A stretch of 64,000 nt of DNA from NCBI GenBank assembly GCA_035544895.1, contig DASZZM010000015.1:1-64000 (forward strand), given 5' to 3'. The notes under the pieces are model-generated. The model had not been told where the DNA came from. It searched no databases and worked only from the letters and a program-made list of their open reading frames with translations. Source of the DNA: JASLEW01 sp035544895 (GTDB taxonomy: Bacteria; Acidobacteriota; Thermoanaerobaculia; Multivoradales; UBA5704). Made by a program: the position numbers and the translations under genes. How positions within the stretch are numbered: position 1 is the stretch's first letter; each line of letters starts with the position of its first letter. Below are positions 39,366 to 48,371 of this stretch, one piece after another.

Positions 39366-40124
39366 TTATCCGTAGGTGGGGCCAAGCTCGCCGCGCACAG
39401 CTCCCCAGACCGCCGGGTCCGACGAGCGCGGGCAAAGCGCGGGCCCCAGCCAGGCGTCGCGCTCGAGTTGCTCCTCGCGAAGCCTCCTCAAGTCGATCTT
39501 CACCTCGGGGCGTGACCAGTGTGCGCAGACGAAGTCGATCCGCTCTTGCATCGCGGCCATGAACTTGCGGTGAAACGCTGTTACCTGCTCGCGAAACTCG
39601 CTCGTCGCCATCTCCCGGCGTCCGTGCGATGCGGTCCAAGCCGGCGCGCCCTCGAACATGCGGCCGCGATTGTCCCATTCGACGACCAGCGTCTCCCCAC
39701 GGCTCCACATCCAGATGTCGGCTCTGGGAGCGAGATACGCCGTATCGAAAAAGCGGCGATACAGCACGTAGAGCGCTTCCTCGAGAATCTCCCTGGGCCG
39801 CTGGTCGGCATCGGCGGCCTGGCTCAGGCGCCCCGCTGTGACCGCGAGGGAGCCATCCTCGAGGCCGGCGACAACCTCGGCGGGGAGTGGCTCCAGGATG
39901 TCGGGCAGCATTTCGAGCAGGTCTTCGTGGAACCTCGCCACTTGGTAATCCACGAAGCGAGTCAATCCGGGCAACCGCATCCCAGGCGAGTATTCGAGGA
40001 GGCGCACCGAACCGAGATCGAGCCAGTACTGGCCCCAGCTGAGGCCGAACCAGCCCAGAGAGAGGTCCGGAGGAGTGCCCCAGACCGGAACCTCGTCGAG
40101 GGGAGCCAGCTCAAACTCAAACAC
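39366..40124 (-). CDS. DUF5984-like protein
   Basis: A 252-residue protein from a GTG at 40124. The N-terminal pattern FEFELAPLDEVPVWGTPPDL, then LGWFGLSWGQYWLDLG followed by VRLLEYS, matches my memory of the DUF5984 family. Other recognisable parts are RFVDYQVARFHEDLLEMLPD and SRGETLVVEWDNRG. No function is known for the family, which often sits in accessory regions next to toxins or immunity proteins. It contains six Trp in conserved-looking positions and no signal peptide. It is divergent from the exporter operon. Confidence 0.6.
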   Translation of the reverse strand: MFEFELAPLDEVPVWGTPPDLSLGWFGLSWGQYWLDLGSVRLLEYSPGMRLPGLTRFVDYQVARFHEDLLEMLPDILEPLPAEVVAGLEDGSLAVTAGRLSQAADADQRPREILEEALYVLYRRFFDTAYLAPRADIWMWSRGETLVVEWDNRGRMFEGAPAWTASHGRREMATSEFREQVTAFHRKFMAAMQERIDFVCAHWSRPEVKIDLRRLREEQLERDAWLGPALCPRSSDPAVWGAVRGELGPTYG

Positions 40125-40363
40125 CGGAGAGAGCCTTCATTGGGAGCAGAGTAGCAGGTTGTAACAGGCAGGATCGTGCTCTCACCTCACTTCCCAGGAC
40201 CCCCCACCCGCTACATCGCATCGCCACCCGCGCGGCCCCGATCCACTGCCGCCGAGCCGCGCTGGACTTTGCCTTCCCTGCGCCCTCGCTCACTACACTC
40301 GCGCGCTGTCCGCGGGGCGGTGCCCGGCGCGCAGCGCCGCGGCGGCCTCGCCGGCGCGCCATC

Positions 40364-41536
40364 ATGCCGACCGCCTTTTCCGCCACCCTCCGCTCCCTGG
40401 CCGCCGACGGTGCCGCGCGCTGGGCCCTCCGCCTGATCCCCGGCCTGGCTCTCCTCATCCTCTGGTCGAGCTGGCTGCTCACCGCCCACGTCACGATCTA
40501 CGAGACCACCGGCCATGCCCGGCTCACCGCCGCCGGTGGTGGGGGCGCCGCGATCGAGGCGCCGACCGGTGGGCGCATCGCCGCCGTCTCCGTGCGTCTC
40601 GGCCAGGAAGTTGTCGCCGGCCAGCTCCTCGTCCAGCTCGACGCCGGCGAGCCGGCCGCCCGCCACGCCGAGAGCCTGGCGCACGCCGCCCTCCTGGCCG
40701 GTGACCTCACCTTCCTCGACCTCCAGGCCGCCGCGCTCCGCCAGGCGGATGCCCGTGCCACCCGCGCCGACTCCGCCGCCCTCGCCGAGGCCGCATCCCG
40801 GGTCCGCGAGGCCCAGGCCGCCGCCGAGCTCGCCGCCGCCCACAATCGGCGCCAGGCGCGCCTGCACGCCGGCGGCCTCGCCGCCGCCGCGGACCTCGAA
40901 CGCGCCCGCTTGGAGTTGGAGCAACGGGAAGCCGCCGCCGCCGCCCTCGGGCTTGCCTTCGAGCGGCTGCGCTGGCAGCAGCGCGCCGCCGCGAGCGAGC
41001 GCCGGGCCGCCCTCCTGGCGCTCGCCTCCAGCCGCGGCCGGCCGGCCGCCGAGCTCGCCCTCGAGCACGCCGCCGCCGCGCGCCTGGCGCGCGAAATCGA
41101 GCGCCTCTCCTTGCGCGCACCGCAGGCCGGCGTGATCGCCGCTCTCTCCGCCTTGCGGCCCGGAGCCCTGTGCGAGCGCGGCGCACGCCTGGCCGTCCTC
41201 GCGCCGCGCGCCGCCACCACCGTTGCCGCCAGCTTCCCGGCCGCCGCCGCCGGGCGCATCCGCGCCGGTCAGCCCGCCTGGGTCGCGCTGAGCGGCTTCT
41301 CCCCGGCTCGTTACGGCCGCCTGCGCGCCACCGTCACCGCCGTCGCCGGCGAGAGCCACGCCGGCGAGGTCCGCGTCGAGCTCACCCTCGCCCCCGCCCG
41401 GGCCGCCGGCCTGCCCGTACGCCCCGGCCTGCCGGCCACCGTCACCGTCGAGGTCGAGCGCGTCTCCGCGGTGAGCCTCCTGCTGCGCGCCACGGGCAAG
41501 CTCCTGGCGCTGGCCCACGGCGGGACGCCGCGGTGA
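40364..41536 (+). CDS. HlyD-family membrane fusion protein of an NHLM-like exporter
   Basis: A 390-residue periplasmic adaptor. One membrane span (about residues 22-42) is followed by a biotinyl/lipoyl-type half (IEAPTGGRIAAVSVRLGQEV VAGQLLVQLDAGE), a long coiled-coil hairpin (about 90-230, very Ala/Arg/Glu-rich) and the second half (LRAPQAGVIAALSALRPGAL). The beta-barrel ends in RPGLPATVTVEVERVSAVSL. Its stop overlaps the next start as GTGA. In NHLM bacteriocin systems the order is adaptor, peptidase-ABC, second ABC, exactly as here. It should link the inner-membrane transporters to an outer-membrane channel, which is not encoded nearby. Confidence 0.88.
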   Translation: MPTAFSATLRSLAADGAARWALRLIPGLALLILWSSWLLTAHVTIYETTGHARLTAAGGGGAAIEAPTGGRIAAVSVRLGQEVVAGQLLVQLDAGEPAARHAESLAHAALLAGDLTFLDLQAAALRQADARATRADSAALAEAASRVREAQAAAELAAAHNRRQARLHAGGLAAAADLERARLELEQREAAAAALGLAFERLRWQQRAAASERRAALLALASSRGRPAAELALEHAAAARLAREIERLSLRAPQAGVIAALSALRPGALCERGARLAVLAPRAATTVAASFPAAAAGRIRAGQPAWVALSGFSPARYGRLRATVTAVAGESHAGEVRVELTLAPARAAGLPVRPGLPATVTVEVERVSAVSLLLRATGKLLALAHGGTPR

Positions 41537-44427
41537 GTGCGCGGCCCGCGGCGCCGCGCCGCTCGCTCCTCGTCCCCGAGGTCGAGCAGATCTCCACCAT
41601 GGACTGCGGCCCGGCGGCCCTCCAGGCCCTGCTCGCCGGCTTCGGCATCGGCGCCGGCTACACCGAGCTGCGCGAGGCCTGCCAGGTCGACCTCCAAGGC
41701 AGCTCGATCGACCGCCTCGAAAGCGCCGCCGCGGCCTGGGGTCTCGCGGTCGAGCAGGTCCTCGTGCCCGCGGATTTCCTTCCCCTGCCGGCGGCGCGCT
41801 GCCTCCCCGCCGTCCTGGTCGTCCTGGAGCCCGGCGGTGTCACCCACTTCGTGGTCGTCTGGCGCCGCCACGCCCGCTGGCTTCAGGTGATGGACCCCGC
41901 CGCCGGCCGCCGCTGGGTCTCGGCCCCGGCCCTCCTCTCCCAGACCTACATCCACTCCCTCCGCGTTCCCGCCGCCGGCTGGCGCGCCTGGGCGGGCGGC
42001 GAGGATTTCCTCGCCCCGCTCGCCGGCCGGCTCGCCGCCCTCGGCCTGACCGCGCGCCAGCGCCGGCGCCTGCTCGCCTCGGCCGTTGCCGATCCCGGCT
42101 GGCTTGGCCTCGCCGCTCTCGACGCGAGTACCCGCTGGACCCGCTCCCTCCTGCACACCGCGCGTATGCGCCGCGGCGCCCAGGCCCACGAGCTGCTCTC
42201 CGCCGCCTGCGCCGCCTGTCTCGCCGGCCACGGCGACCCGACCGCCGGCGCCGCGGTCCCCCTGGGCTCCTGGTCGGTTCTCTCCGCGCCTCCTCAAGGC
42301 ACCGGTGGGGGAGGGGAGGAGACCCTGATCTTTCGCGGCGCCGTCCTGGTCCGCGTCTTGGGCCGGCGTCCGGCGCCACCTGCCGGCGAGCTCACCGGGC
42401 CGCCGCGCGCCGTCGAGGCTCCCGCCCCGGCCGGGGCCGCTTCCGGCAGCGCGCTCACCGCAGCCGGCGCTGCCGCTCTTGACGCGTGCGCCGGTCCATC
42501 CGCTCTTCCGGCCGCCGTCCTTGCGCCCGCTCCTACGCCCCACCCGCCGCCCGCCCCACCGCTACCTCCGGCCCCTCTCACCCGGCCCGCCTCCGGCCTC
42601 CGCCACGCGCTCGCGCGCCACCTGCTGGCCGGCGGCCTCTTTGCCCCCGCCACCCTCGCGCTGCTCATCGCCGCCACCGTCCTTGCGGCCGGTCTTGAGA
42701 CCTTGCTGCTGCGCGGCCTGCTCGAGCTCGGCGGCGAGCTGCGGCTGCCCATCCAGCGCGCCGCCGGCGCCGCGCTCCTCCTTGCCTTCGCCCTCGCCCT
42801 GGTGCTGCTCGAGCTGCCCGCCGCCCTCGGCACCCTGCGCCTGGGCCGCCACCTCGAAATCCGCCTGCGCGCCGCCTGGCTCGCCCGCCTGCCCCGCCTC
42901 GGCGACCGCTTCTTCCGCAGCCGCCTGCCTTCCGATCTCGCCGAGCGGGCGCATGCCGCGCACCGCCTGCGCCGCGCCCCCGACTTTGCCGGCCGGATGC
43001 TACGCGCCGGCTGCGGGCTGCTCCTGGCCACCACCGGGATCGTCTGGCTCGATCGCGAGAGTCTGTCCCTCGCCCTGGCCGCCGGGACCGCCGCGCTCGC
43101 CCTGCCGCTTCTCGCCCTGCCTCCGCTGCACCGTCTCGACCGCCGCCTGCGCGGCTTCGCCGGCGCCCTGGCCGGCGTCTGCATGGACGCTCTCTGCGGC
43201 CTTCTCGCCATTCGCGCCCACGGCGGCGAGACCGCGATCCGCCACCGCCACGATCTTCTCCTCGCGCAGTGGGCGGTCGCCCAGCGCCGCCTGCGCGGCG
43301 CCGAAATCGCCGCCGACGGGCTCGTCCAAGCCGTGCTCTGGGCGCTCGCCGCCGCCCTGGTCTGCGGCCACCTCCGCCGCCGCGGTTTCGACGCCGCCTC
43401 CCTCCTGCTCTTCTTCTGGGTCCACCAGCTCTGCGACTGCGGCCAGAGCCTGGCGGCCGCCGGCTCGCAGCTCGCCGCCTTGCGCACCATCGCCCGCCGC
43501 CTGCTCGAGCCTCTCGCCGAGCCGGCCGAGGAGATCTCCACCCCGGCCCCCGTCCCTGCCGCCGACGCCGCCGACGCCGACAGCGGCGCCGCGCTCCGCC
43601 CGCCGCGCTCGGGCGCCGCTCTCTCCTTTTCGGGCGTGACCGTGCGGGTCGCCGGACACCTCCTCCTCGACACCATCGACCTCACCCTCGCCGCCGGCGA
43701 GCACGTCGCCGTCGTCGGCCCTTCCGGCGCCGGCAAATCCAGCCTCCTGGGTACCCTCCTCGGCTGGTACGCCCCCACCGCCGGCCGCCTGCTGGCCGAC
43801 GCCAGCCCGCTCCGCGGCGCCGAGCTCGAGCGCCTGCGCCGCGCCACCGCCTGGGTCGATCCGGCCGTCCGGCTGTGGAACCGCCCGCTCCTCGCCAATC
43901 TCCTCTCCGGCGCCGGCGATGGCGATGGCCCCCTGACCCCGGCCGGCGCGCTCCGCCTGGCCGACCTCCTCGACCTGCTCGCCGTGCTCCCCGAGGGCTT
44001 GCAGACTCCTCTGGGAGACAACGGCAGCCGGCTTTCCGAGGGCGAAGGCCAGCGCCTCCGCTTCGCCCGCGCCTTGCTGCGTCCCGCCATCCGTCTGGCC
44101 CTCCTCGACGAGCCGTTCCGCGGCCGCGGCCGCGGCCAGCGCGCAACCCTTCTCGCGCGCGCCCGCGAGCACTGGCGGCAGGCGACGCTGCTCTGTGTCA
44201 CCCACGACGTCGCCGAGACGCGCCGCTTTCCGCGCGTCCTCGTCCTCGAGCAGGGCCGCCTGGTCGAGGACGGGCCGCCCGCCGTGCTCGCCGCCCGTCC
44301 GGGCTCGACCTACCGGGCGCTGCTCGCCGCCGAGGAGAGCGTCCGCGGCGATCTCGCCTCCGCCCATGCCTGGCGACGGCTCCACCTCGAAGCCGGCCGT
44401 CTGGTCGAAACGCCCTCCGCACCGTGA
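41533..44427 (+). CDS. C39 peptidase-ABC transporter (NHLM-type ABC1-like)
   Basis: A 964-residue protein from a GTG that overlaps the adaptor stop. Residues 1-130 are a C39 leader peptidase with Cys25 (TMDCGPAALQAL), His105 (GGVTHFVVVW) and Asp121 (MDP). It removes double-glycine leaders from exported peptides. An unusual ~220-residue insert containing Pro/Ala-rich sequence separates it from the permease (about 365-650, six spans). The ATPase has Walker A GPSGAGKS near 729-736, a degenerate signature LSEGEGQR, Walker B LALLDEP and the switch His in CVTHD. Its stop overlaps the next gene (GTGA), so all three genes are translationally coupled. Confidence 0.85.
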   Translation: MSARPAAPRRSLLVPEVEQISTMDCGPAALQALLAGFGIGAGYTELREACQVDLQGSSIDRLESAAAAWGLAVEQVLVPADFLPLPAARCLPAVLVVLEPGGVTHFVVVWRRHARWLQVMDPAAGRRWVSAPALLSQTYIHSLRVPAAGWRAWAGGEDFLAPLAGRLAALGLTARQRRRLLASAVADPGWLGLAALDASTRWTRSLLHTARMRRGAQAHELLSAACAACLAGHGDPTAGAAVPLGSWSVLSAPPQGTGGGGEETLIFRGAVLVRVLGRRPAPPAGELTGPPRAVEAPAPAGAASGSALTAAGAAALDACAGPSALPAAVLAPAPTPHPPPAPPLPPAPLTRPASGLRHALARHLLAGGLFAPATLALLIAATVLAAGLETLLLRGLLELGGELRLPIQRAAGAALLLAFALALVLLELPAALGTLRLGRHLEIRLRAAWLARLPRLGDRFFRSRLPSDLAERAHAAHRLRRAPDFAGRMLRAGCGLLLATTGIVWLDRESLSLALAAGTAALALPLLALPPLHRLDRRLRGFAGALAGVCMDALCGLLAIRAHGGETAIRHRHDLLLAQWAVAQRRLRGAEIAADGLVQAVLWALAAALVCGHLRRRGFDAASLLLFFWVHQLCDCGQSLAAAGSQLAALRTIARRLLEPLAEPAEEISTPAPVPAADAADADSGAALRPPRSGAALSFSGVTVRVAGHLLLDTIDLTLAAGEHVAVVGPSGAGKSSLLGTLLGWYAPTAGRLLADASPLRGAELERLRRATAWVDPAVRLWNRPLLANLLSGAGDGDGPLTPAGALRLADLLDLLAVLPEGLQTPLGDNGSRLSEGEGQRLRFARALLRPAIRLALLDEPFRGRGRGQRATLLARAREHWRQATLLCVTHDVAETRRFPRVLVLEQGRLVEDGPPAVLAARPGSTYRALLAAEESVRGDLASAHAWRRLHLEAGRLVETPSAP

Positions 44428-46559
44428 GTCCCGCCGGTCCCCTGGCCGGGCTCACCTGGCCCGGCGAGCGCGCCGCGGAAGCCCTCCGCGCCCTGGCCGA
44501 CGCCTCCGGTCTGCTCGGCGACGCCTCCGCCGCCCGCCGCCTGGTCGGCCCCGGCACCCGCCCCTGCGGCGATCCCACCGCCGCCATCGCATCGGCGGCG
44601 GCGACCCTCGGCCTCGCCGCCGAGCCGGTCACCGTTCTTGCCGGCGAATCCGCCTCCTTCCTGCGCCGTGGCGGGCCTGCCCTCATCGCCGCCGACGGAG
44701 CAGCGGACGGCCGCCTCCTCGCTCTCCTGGCAGCCCGGTGGGGGAGGGTGACCCTCCTCGCACCCGACGGGCGCCGCAAGCGCCTCTTCGGCCCGTTGCT
44801 GCAGCGCTTCCTCCGTTCCACCGCCGCGGCGGCCGTCGCCCCCGAGGTCGACGCCCTCCTCGCCCGCCTTCGCCTCCCCGGCCGCCTCAAGCGCCGGACG
44901 CGCGCCGCGATCCTCTCCGACCGTCTCCGCGAAATCGCGGTCGGGCACGCCTGGCTCATCGGCCTGCCGCCCGGCGCAAGCTTCTGGCGCCAGCTGCGCG
45001 GGGCCCGCCTGGCGCGCCGGCTTTTCGCCGTCCTCGCCGCGCACCTCGCCCGCTACCTCCTCCTCGTTCTTGCCTGGTGGCTCCTCGGCAGCGCCGTCCT
45101 CGCCGCCCGCGGCGATGCCTCCTGGCTGCCGGCGCTGGCCCTGCTCCTGCTCAGCATTCCTCCCTGCCGCGCCGCCGAGCTCGCCGCCGCCACCCGCCTG
45201 CTCGCCGATCTCGCCATCCTCTTGCGCCGCCGCCTGCTGGCCGGCATCCTGCGGCTCGACCCCGACGCCCTGCGCATGGAGGGCAGCGGACATCTGCTGG
45301 CACGGCTTCTCGACGCCGAAGGCTTCGAGAGCCTCGCCCTCGCCGGCGGTCACGGGAGCCTCCTTGCCCTCCTCGAGCTGGCCCTGGCCGTCCCCCTCCT
45401 CGCCTGGGGCGCCGGCGGCGGTCTGCTCGTCCTCCTGCTCGTCGTCTGGATGGCCGCCATCCTTTTGGCCGCCCGCGGCTATCTCGCCCGGCGCCGCGTC
45501 TGGAGCCGCTCCCGCCTGGCGCTCACCCACGACCTGGTGGAGAAAATGCTCGGCCACCGCACCCGTCTCGTCGAGGAGGACCCGGCGCAGCGCCACCTCG
45601 AAGAAGACCACGCCCTTGCCGCCTATCACCACCTCTCGCGCCGGCTCGACACGCGCGCCGCCGTCCTCGCCACCGTCGTCGAGCGCGGCTGGCTCCTGGC
45701 CGCCCTCGCCGTGCTCACCCCCGCATTCGTAGCGGGCCTGCCCACCGCCCGGCTGGCCGCCGCAGTCGGCGCGATCCTCTTTGCCGCGCGCGCCCTCGGC
45801 CGCCTCTCTGCGGGCAGCACCGACCTGGCCGAAGCCGCTCTCGCCTGGAACGAGGTGGGGCCGATCTTCCGGGCGGCCGGAGACGGCGCCGCGCCGCCGG
45901 GCCTCCCGCCCCTTCTCGCCGCCGACCTCGTCCCTGCGGCCCCCGCCGACCCCGTGATCGAGACCAGTGCCCTGGCCTATGCCCGCGCCGGCTCGCCGCG
46001 CCCCCTCTTTGCCGGCTGCGATCTCACCATCCGCTCCGGCGACCGCCTGCTGCTGACCGGTTCCTCCAGCTCGGGCAAGTCCACCCTCGCCGCCGTCCTC
46101 GCCGGCCTGCGCCCGCCTACCTCCGGCCTCCTCCTCGTCGGCGGCCTCGATCGCCACTCCCGCGGCGCCCTCGCCTGGCGCCGTCTGGTCGCCGCCGTCC
46201 CCCAGGCGCACGAAAACTTCGTCCTCGGCGACTCGCTCGCCTTCAACCTCCTCTTCGGCCGCACCTGGCCACCCGCTCCCGCCGACCTCGCCGCCGCCGA
46301 GGCCATCTGCCGCGACCTCGCCCTCGGCGGCCTCCTCGACCGCCTCCCCGCCGGCCTCTGGCAACGCGTCGGCGAGGGCGGCTGGCAGCTCTCCCACGGC
46401 GAGCAGGCCCGCCTCTTTCTCGCCCGCGCCCTCCTCCAGGATCCCGAGCTCGTCCTCGCCGACGAAAGCCTCGCGTCCCTCGATCCCCTCACCTGCCGCC
46501 ACGTCCTCGACTGCCTGCGCCGCCGCGCCCGCACCCTGCTGCTCATCGCCCACACCTGA
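44424..46559 (+). CDS. Second ABC transporter (NHLM-type ABC2-like), ending at the switch histidine
   Basis: A 711-residue permease-ATPase without a C39 domain. The first ~170 residues contain an Ala/Arg-rich region of the type preceding NHLM ABC2 permeases; the membrane part follows. The ATPase has Walker A GSSSSGKST near 546-554, signature LSHGEQARLFLARALL and Walker B LVLADES. The protein ends LLIAHT, immediately after the H-loop, so the usual ~25-residue C-terminal strand/helix is missing. In NHLM systems this protein partners with the C39-ABC protein. Frameshift extensions after the stop give no ABC-like sequence, so the short end appears to be real. Confidence 0.82.
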   Translation: MSPAGPLAGLTWPGERAAEALRALADASGLLGDASAARRLVGPGTRPCGDPTAAIASAAATLGLAAEPVTVLAGESASFLRRGGPALIAADGAADGRLLALLAARWGRVTLLAPDGRRKRLFGPLLQRFLRSTAAAAVAPEVDALLARLRLPGRLKRRTRAAILSDRLREIAVGHAWLIGLPPGASFWRQLRGARLARRLFAVLAAHLARYLLLVLAWWLLGSAVLAARGDASWLPALALLLLSIPPCRAAELAAATRLLADLAILLRRRLLAGILRLDPDALRMEGSGHLLARLLDAEGFESLALAGGHGSLLALLELALAVPLLAWGAGGGLLVLLLVVWMAAILLAARGYLARRRVWSRSRLALTHDLVEKMLGHRTRLVEEDPAQRHLEEDHALAAYHHLSRRLDTRAAVLATVVERGWLLAALAVLTPAFVAGLPTARLAAAVGAILFAARALGRLSAGSTDLAEAALAWNEVGPIFRAAGDGAAPPGLPPLLAADLVPAAPADPVIETSALAYARAGSPRPLFAGCDLTIRSGDRLLLTGSSSSGKSTLAAVLAGLRPPTSGLLLVGGLDRHSRGALAWRRLVAAVPQAHENFVLGDSLAFNLLFGRTWPPAPADLAAAEAICRDLALGGLLDRLPAGLWQRVGEGGWQLSHGEQARLFLARALLQDPELVLADESLASLDPLTCRHVLDCLRRRARTLLLIAHT

Positions 46560-46645
46560 CGTGCCTCTCGGTCCGTTTCGTCGCGGCGAAAACTTGACCA
46601 ACCCCCACCCGCCTCCGACCATTGCCCGTCCAGGAGGAAGACCCG

Positions 46646-47182
46646 ATGGCAGGAAAGGGAACGACCGTCCAAATCAGCCCCGCTACCATCACCCTCATCA
46701 CCTGCCGTGGCGCGCGCTCGAGCCGTGGAGGCGGAGACTTCGCCTTGAGCGCCGTTCTCAACCGCACCGTGGCCATGCTCCAATCCATCCTCGAACAGTC
46801 CGACCCGCGCCGCACCCGCCGGCTGCCCGAGCCCTTCCACGCCCTGGCCGTCCAGCTCCTCGCCGAGCCCTGGTCTCTCACCCCTTTCGAGATCGAGCGC
46901 CTGCCGACCTTTCTCGAGCACACCCACGCTTTCACCGCCGGCCTCGCCGCCCATCACATCGACCGCCAAGCTTTCCTGGAGGCCCTTGCCGCCCTCACCT
47001 TCGCCGAGAAGGCGGCCCTTGTCGACGCCGCCATCCAGTTCCACGCCCCGCAGGCCGCCGCTGTCATGGAGCTTAGTAGCCCGCGGTACTCACCCAACTC
47101 TGCCGCCAACCGAGGCCGGGTCACCCCCCGCCTACCGGCCGACTTGCGACCAGGGAGGCAAGGCAATCGTCCTGGGTCTTGA
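46646..47182 (+). CDS. Unknown protein downstream of the exporter
   Basis: A 178-residue protein with AGGAGGA nine bases before the ATG. The N-terminus (VQISPATITLITCRGARSSR, ALSAVLNRTVAMLQSILEQS) has strand-helix-helix spacing like a ribbon-helix-helix protein. The middle is helical (PTFLEHTHAFTAGLAAHHID) and the last 30 residues are Pro/Arg-rich. It follows the exporter by 86 bases and could be co-expressed, but it is too large and lacks a Gly-Gly leader to be the exported peptide. No family recognised. Confidence 0.5.
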   Translation: MAGKGTTVQISPATITLITCRGARSSRGGGDFALSAVLNRTVAMLQSILEQSDPRRTRRLPEPFHALAVQLLAEPWSLTPFEIERLPTFLEHTHAFTAGLAAHHIDRQAFLEALAALTFAEKAALVDAAIQFHAPQAAAVMELSSPRYSPNSAANRGRVTPRLPADLRPGRQGNRPGS

Positions 47183-47329
47183 AAGGTCGGAGAGCTGCCG
47201 GAGAGTCATCACCCCCTAGACGCGGGTGTCAACAGGTTCATCAAGGCAATAAGGCCTGCCGGTTGGCTCACCTAGCCAGCCCTGACTGGAGCCTACGGGC
47301 CGGACCTCCTTGGCGTACGATTCACTGCG

Positions 47330-47572
47330 ATGGACCGACTGACGGCGTTTGGAGTGTTTGCTGTGAGTGCGATGGTCATTTGTTACGCGTACGAGCGCCG
47401 CAGCGCCTGGTTCGTCCTGGGCTTTGCAGGAGCTTGCGTCCTGGGCTCCGTCTACGGGTTCCTGCAGGGCGCGTGGCCCTTCGGTCTGGTCGAGGCGGTA
47501 TGGGCTGGCGTGGCGCTAAGGCGGTGGCTGCGATCGCGACGAACGGACTATCCGGTGTCAATACAGACATAA
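47330..47572 (+). CDS. Small conserved-type membrane protein
   Basis: 80 residues with three hydrophobic stretches: LTAFGVFAVSAMVICYAYE, WFVLGFAGACVLGSVYGFLQ and WPFGLVEAVWAGVALRRWL. This pattern with CYAxExRS and FLQGAWPFGLVEAxW is familiar as a small inner-membrane protein of unknown function in many proteobacteria and soil bacteria. It contains no catalytic motif. It lies between the exporter-associated gene and the convergent ParA gene, and its relation to either is unclear. Confidence 0.7.
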   Translation: MDRLTAFGVFAVSAMVICYAYERRSAWFVLGFAGACVLGSVYGFLQGAWPFGLVEAVWAGVALRRWLRSRRTDYPVSIQT

Positions 47573-47597
47573 TCGCCTTTGCTACCCTCGCCAGCCC

Positions 47598-48371
47598 TCA
47601 CACCGCCTGCTCCTGGGCCACCACCGCCGCCGCCAGCCTGCGAAAATCCTCCGCCGCCGAGCACATCGGCTGGTAATCGATCAGCGGCAGCCGGTGCGAC
47701 GGCGCCTCGGCCGCCCGCACGGTCTCGTGCACGTACGTCTCGAACACCAGCCCGGGGAACCGCCCCGCCAGGTCCGCCGCCACCCGCTTGGCCAGGAGCG
47801 TCGCCGGCCGCACCCGGAACAGCAGGATGCCGGTGACGTGCAGCCGCGGGTTGAGCCGCTCCTGCACCAGTCGCACCGTCTCGAACACCTGCGCCAGCCC
47901 GTCGAGCGCCAGCGGGTCCGGTGCCACCGGGATCACCAGCTCTTCGGCCGCCGTCAACACATTGAGCGACAGCATCCCCACCTGCGGTGGCGAGTCGAGC
48001 ACCACGTAGTCGAACCGATCCTCCCCCAGGCCGCGCAGGTGGAGACCGAGCACCGTCTCGCCGCCCACCTCGGCCGCCAGATAGCGGTCCTGCACTGCGA
48101 GCTCCGGCGAGGCGGGCACGATCCACACCCCGGCAACGCCGGTCGCATACGTTGCCGCACCCAGCGCCGCCCGGCCGGCCACGACGTCTTCAAGGAACGG
48201 CCGCCCCGCCGTCTTGCCGAACCCCAGCCAGCGGCTCGCCGACCCCTGCGGATCGCAGTCGACCAGCAGCACCCTCCGCCCCAGCCGCCCGAGGCAGGCG
48301 GCAAGATTGACGGCGGTCGAGGTCTTGCCCACGCCCCCCTTGTGGTTGGCGATTGCAATCCGTCTCAGCAT
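47598..48371 (-). CDS. parA: ParA-family partition ATPase
   Basis: 257 residues from the ATG at 48371 with GAGGA upstream. The deviant Walker A KGGVGKT lies at residues 11-17 (LRRIAIANHKGGVGKTSTAV). VLLVDCDPQGSASRWLG and YVVLDSPPQVGMLSLNVLTA (Walker A' and B regions) and VAPDPLALDGLAQVFETV complete the ParA core. Length is normal for type Ib/Soj-like plasmid partition. No ParB-type gene flanks it. The next gene upstream on this strand is 0.9 kb away. It may serve a mobilisable element or a MinD-like positioning role. Confidence 0.88.
   Translation of the reverse strand: MLRRIAIANHKGGVGKTSTAVNLAACLGRLGRRVLLVDCDPQGSASRWLGFGKTAGRPFLEDVVAGRAALGAATYATGVAGVWIVPASPELAVQDRYLAAEVGGETVLGLHLRGLGEDRFDYVVLDSPPQVGMLSLNVLTAAEELVIPVAPDPLALDGLAQVFETVRLVQERLNPRLHVTGILLFRVRPATLLAKRVAADLAGRFPGLVFETYVHETVRAAEAPSHRLPLIDYQPMCSAAEDFRRLAAAVVAQEQAV

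Noticed and set aside
44310..46622. Minus-strand frame opposite the second ABC transporter
   Set aside because: Gly/Glu/Ala-rich product with no domain; the plus strand carries Walker A, signature and Walker B motifs.
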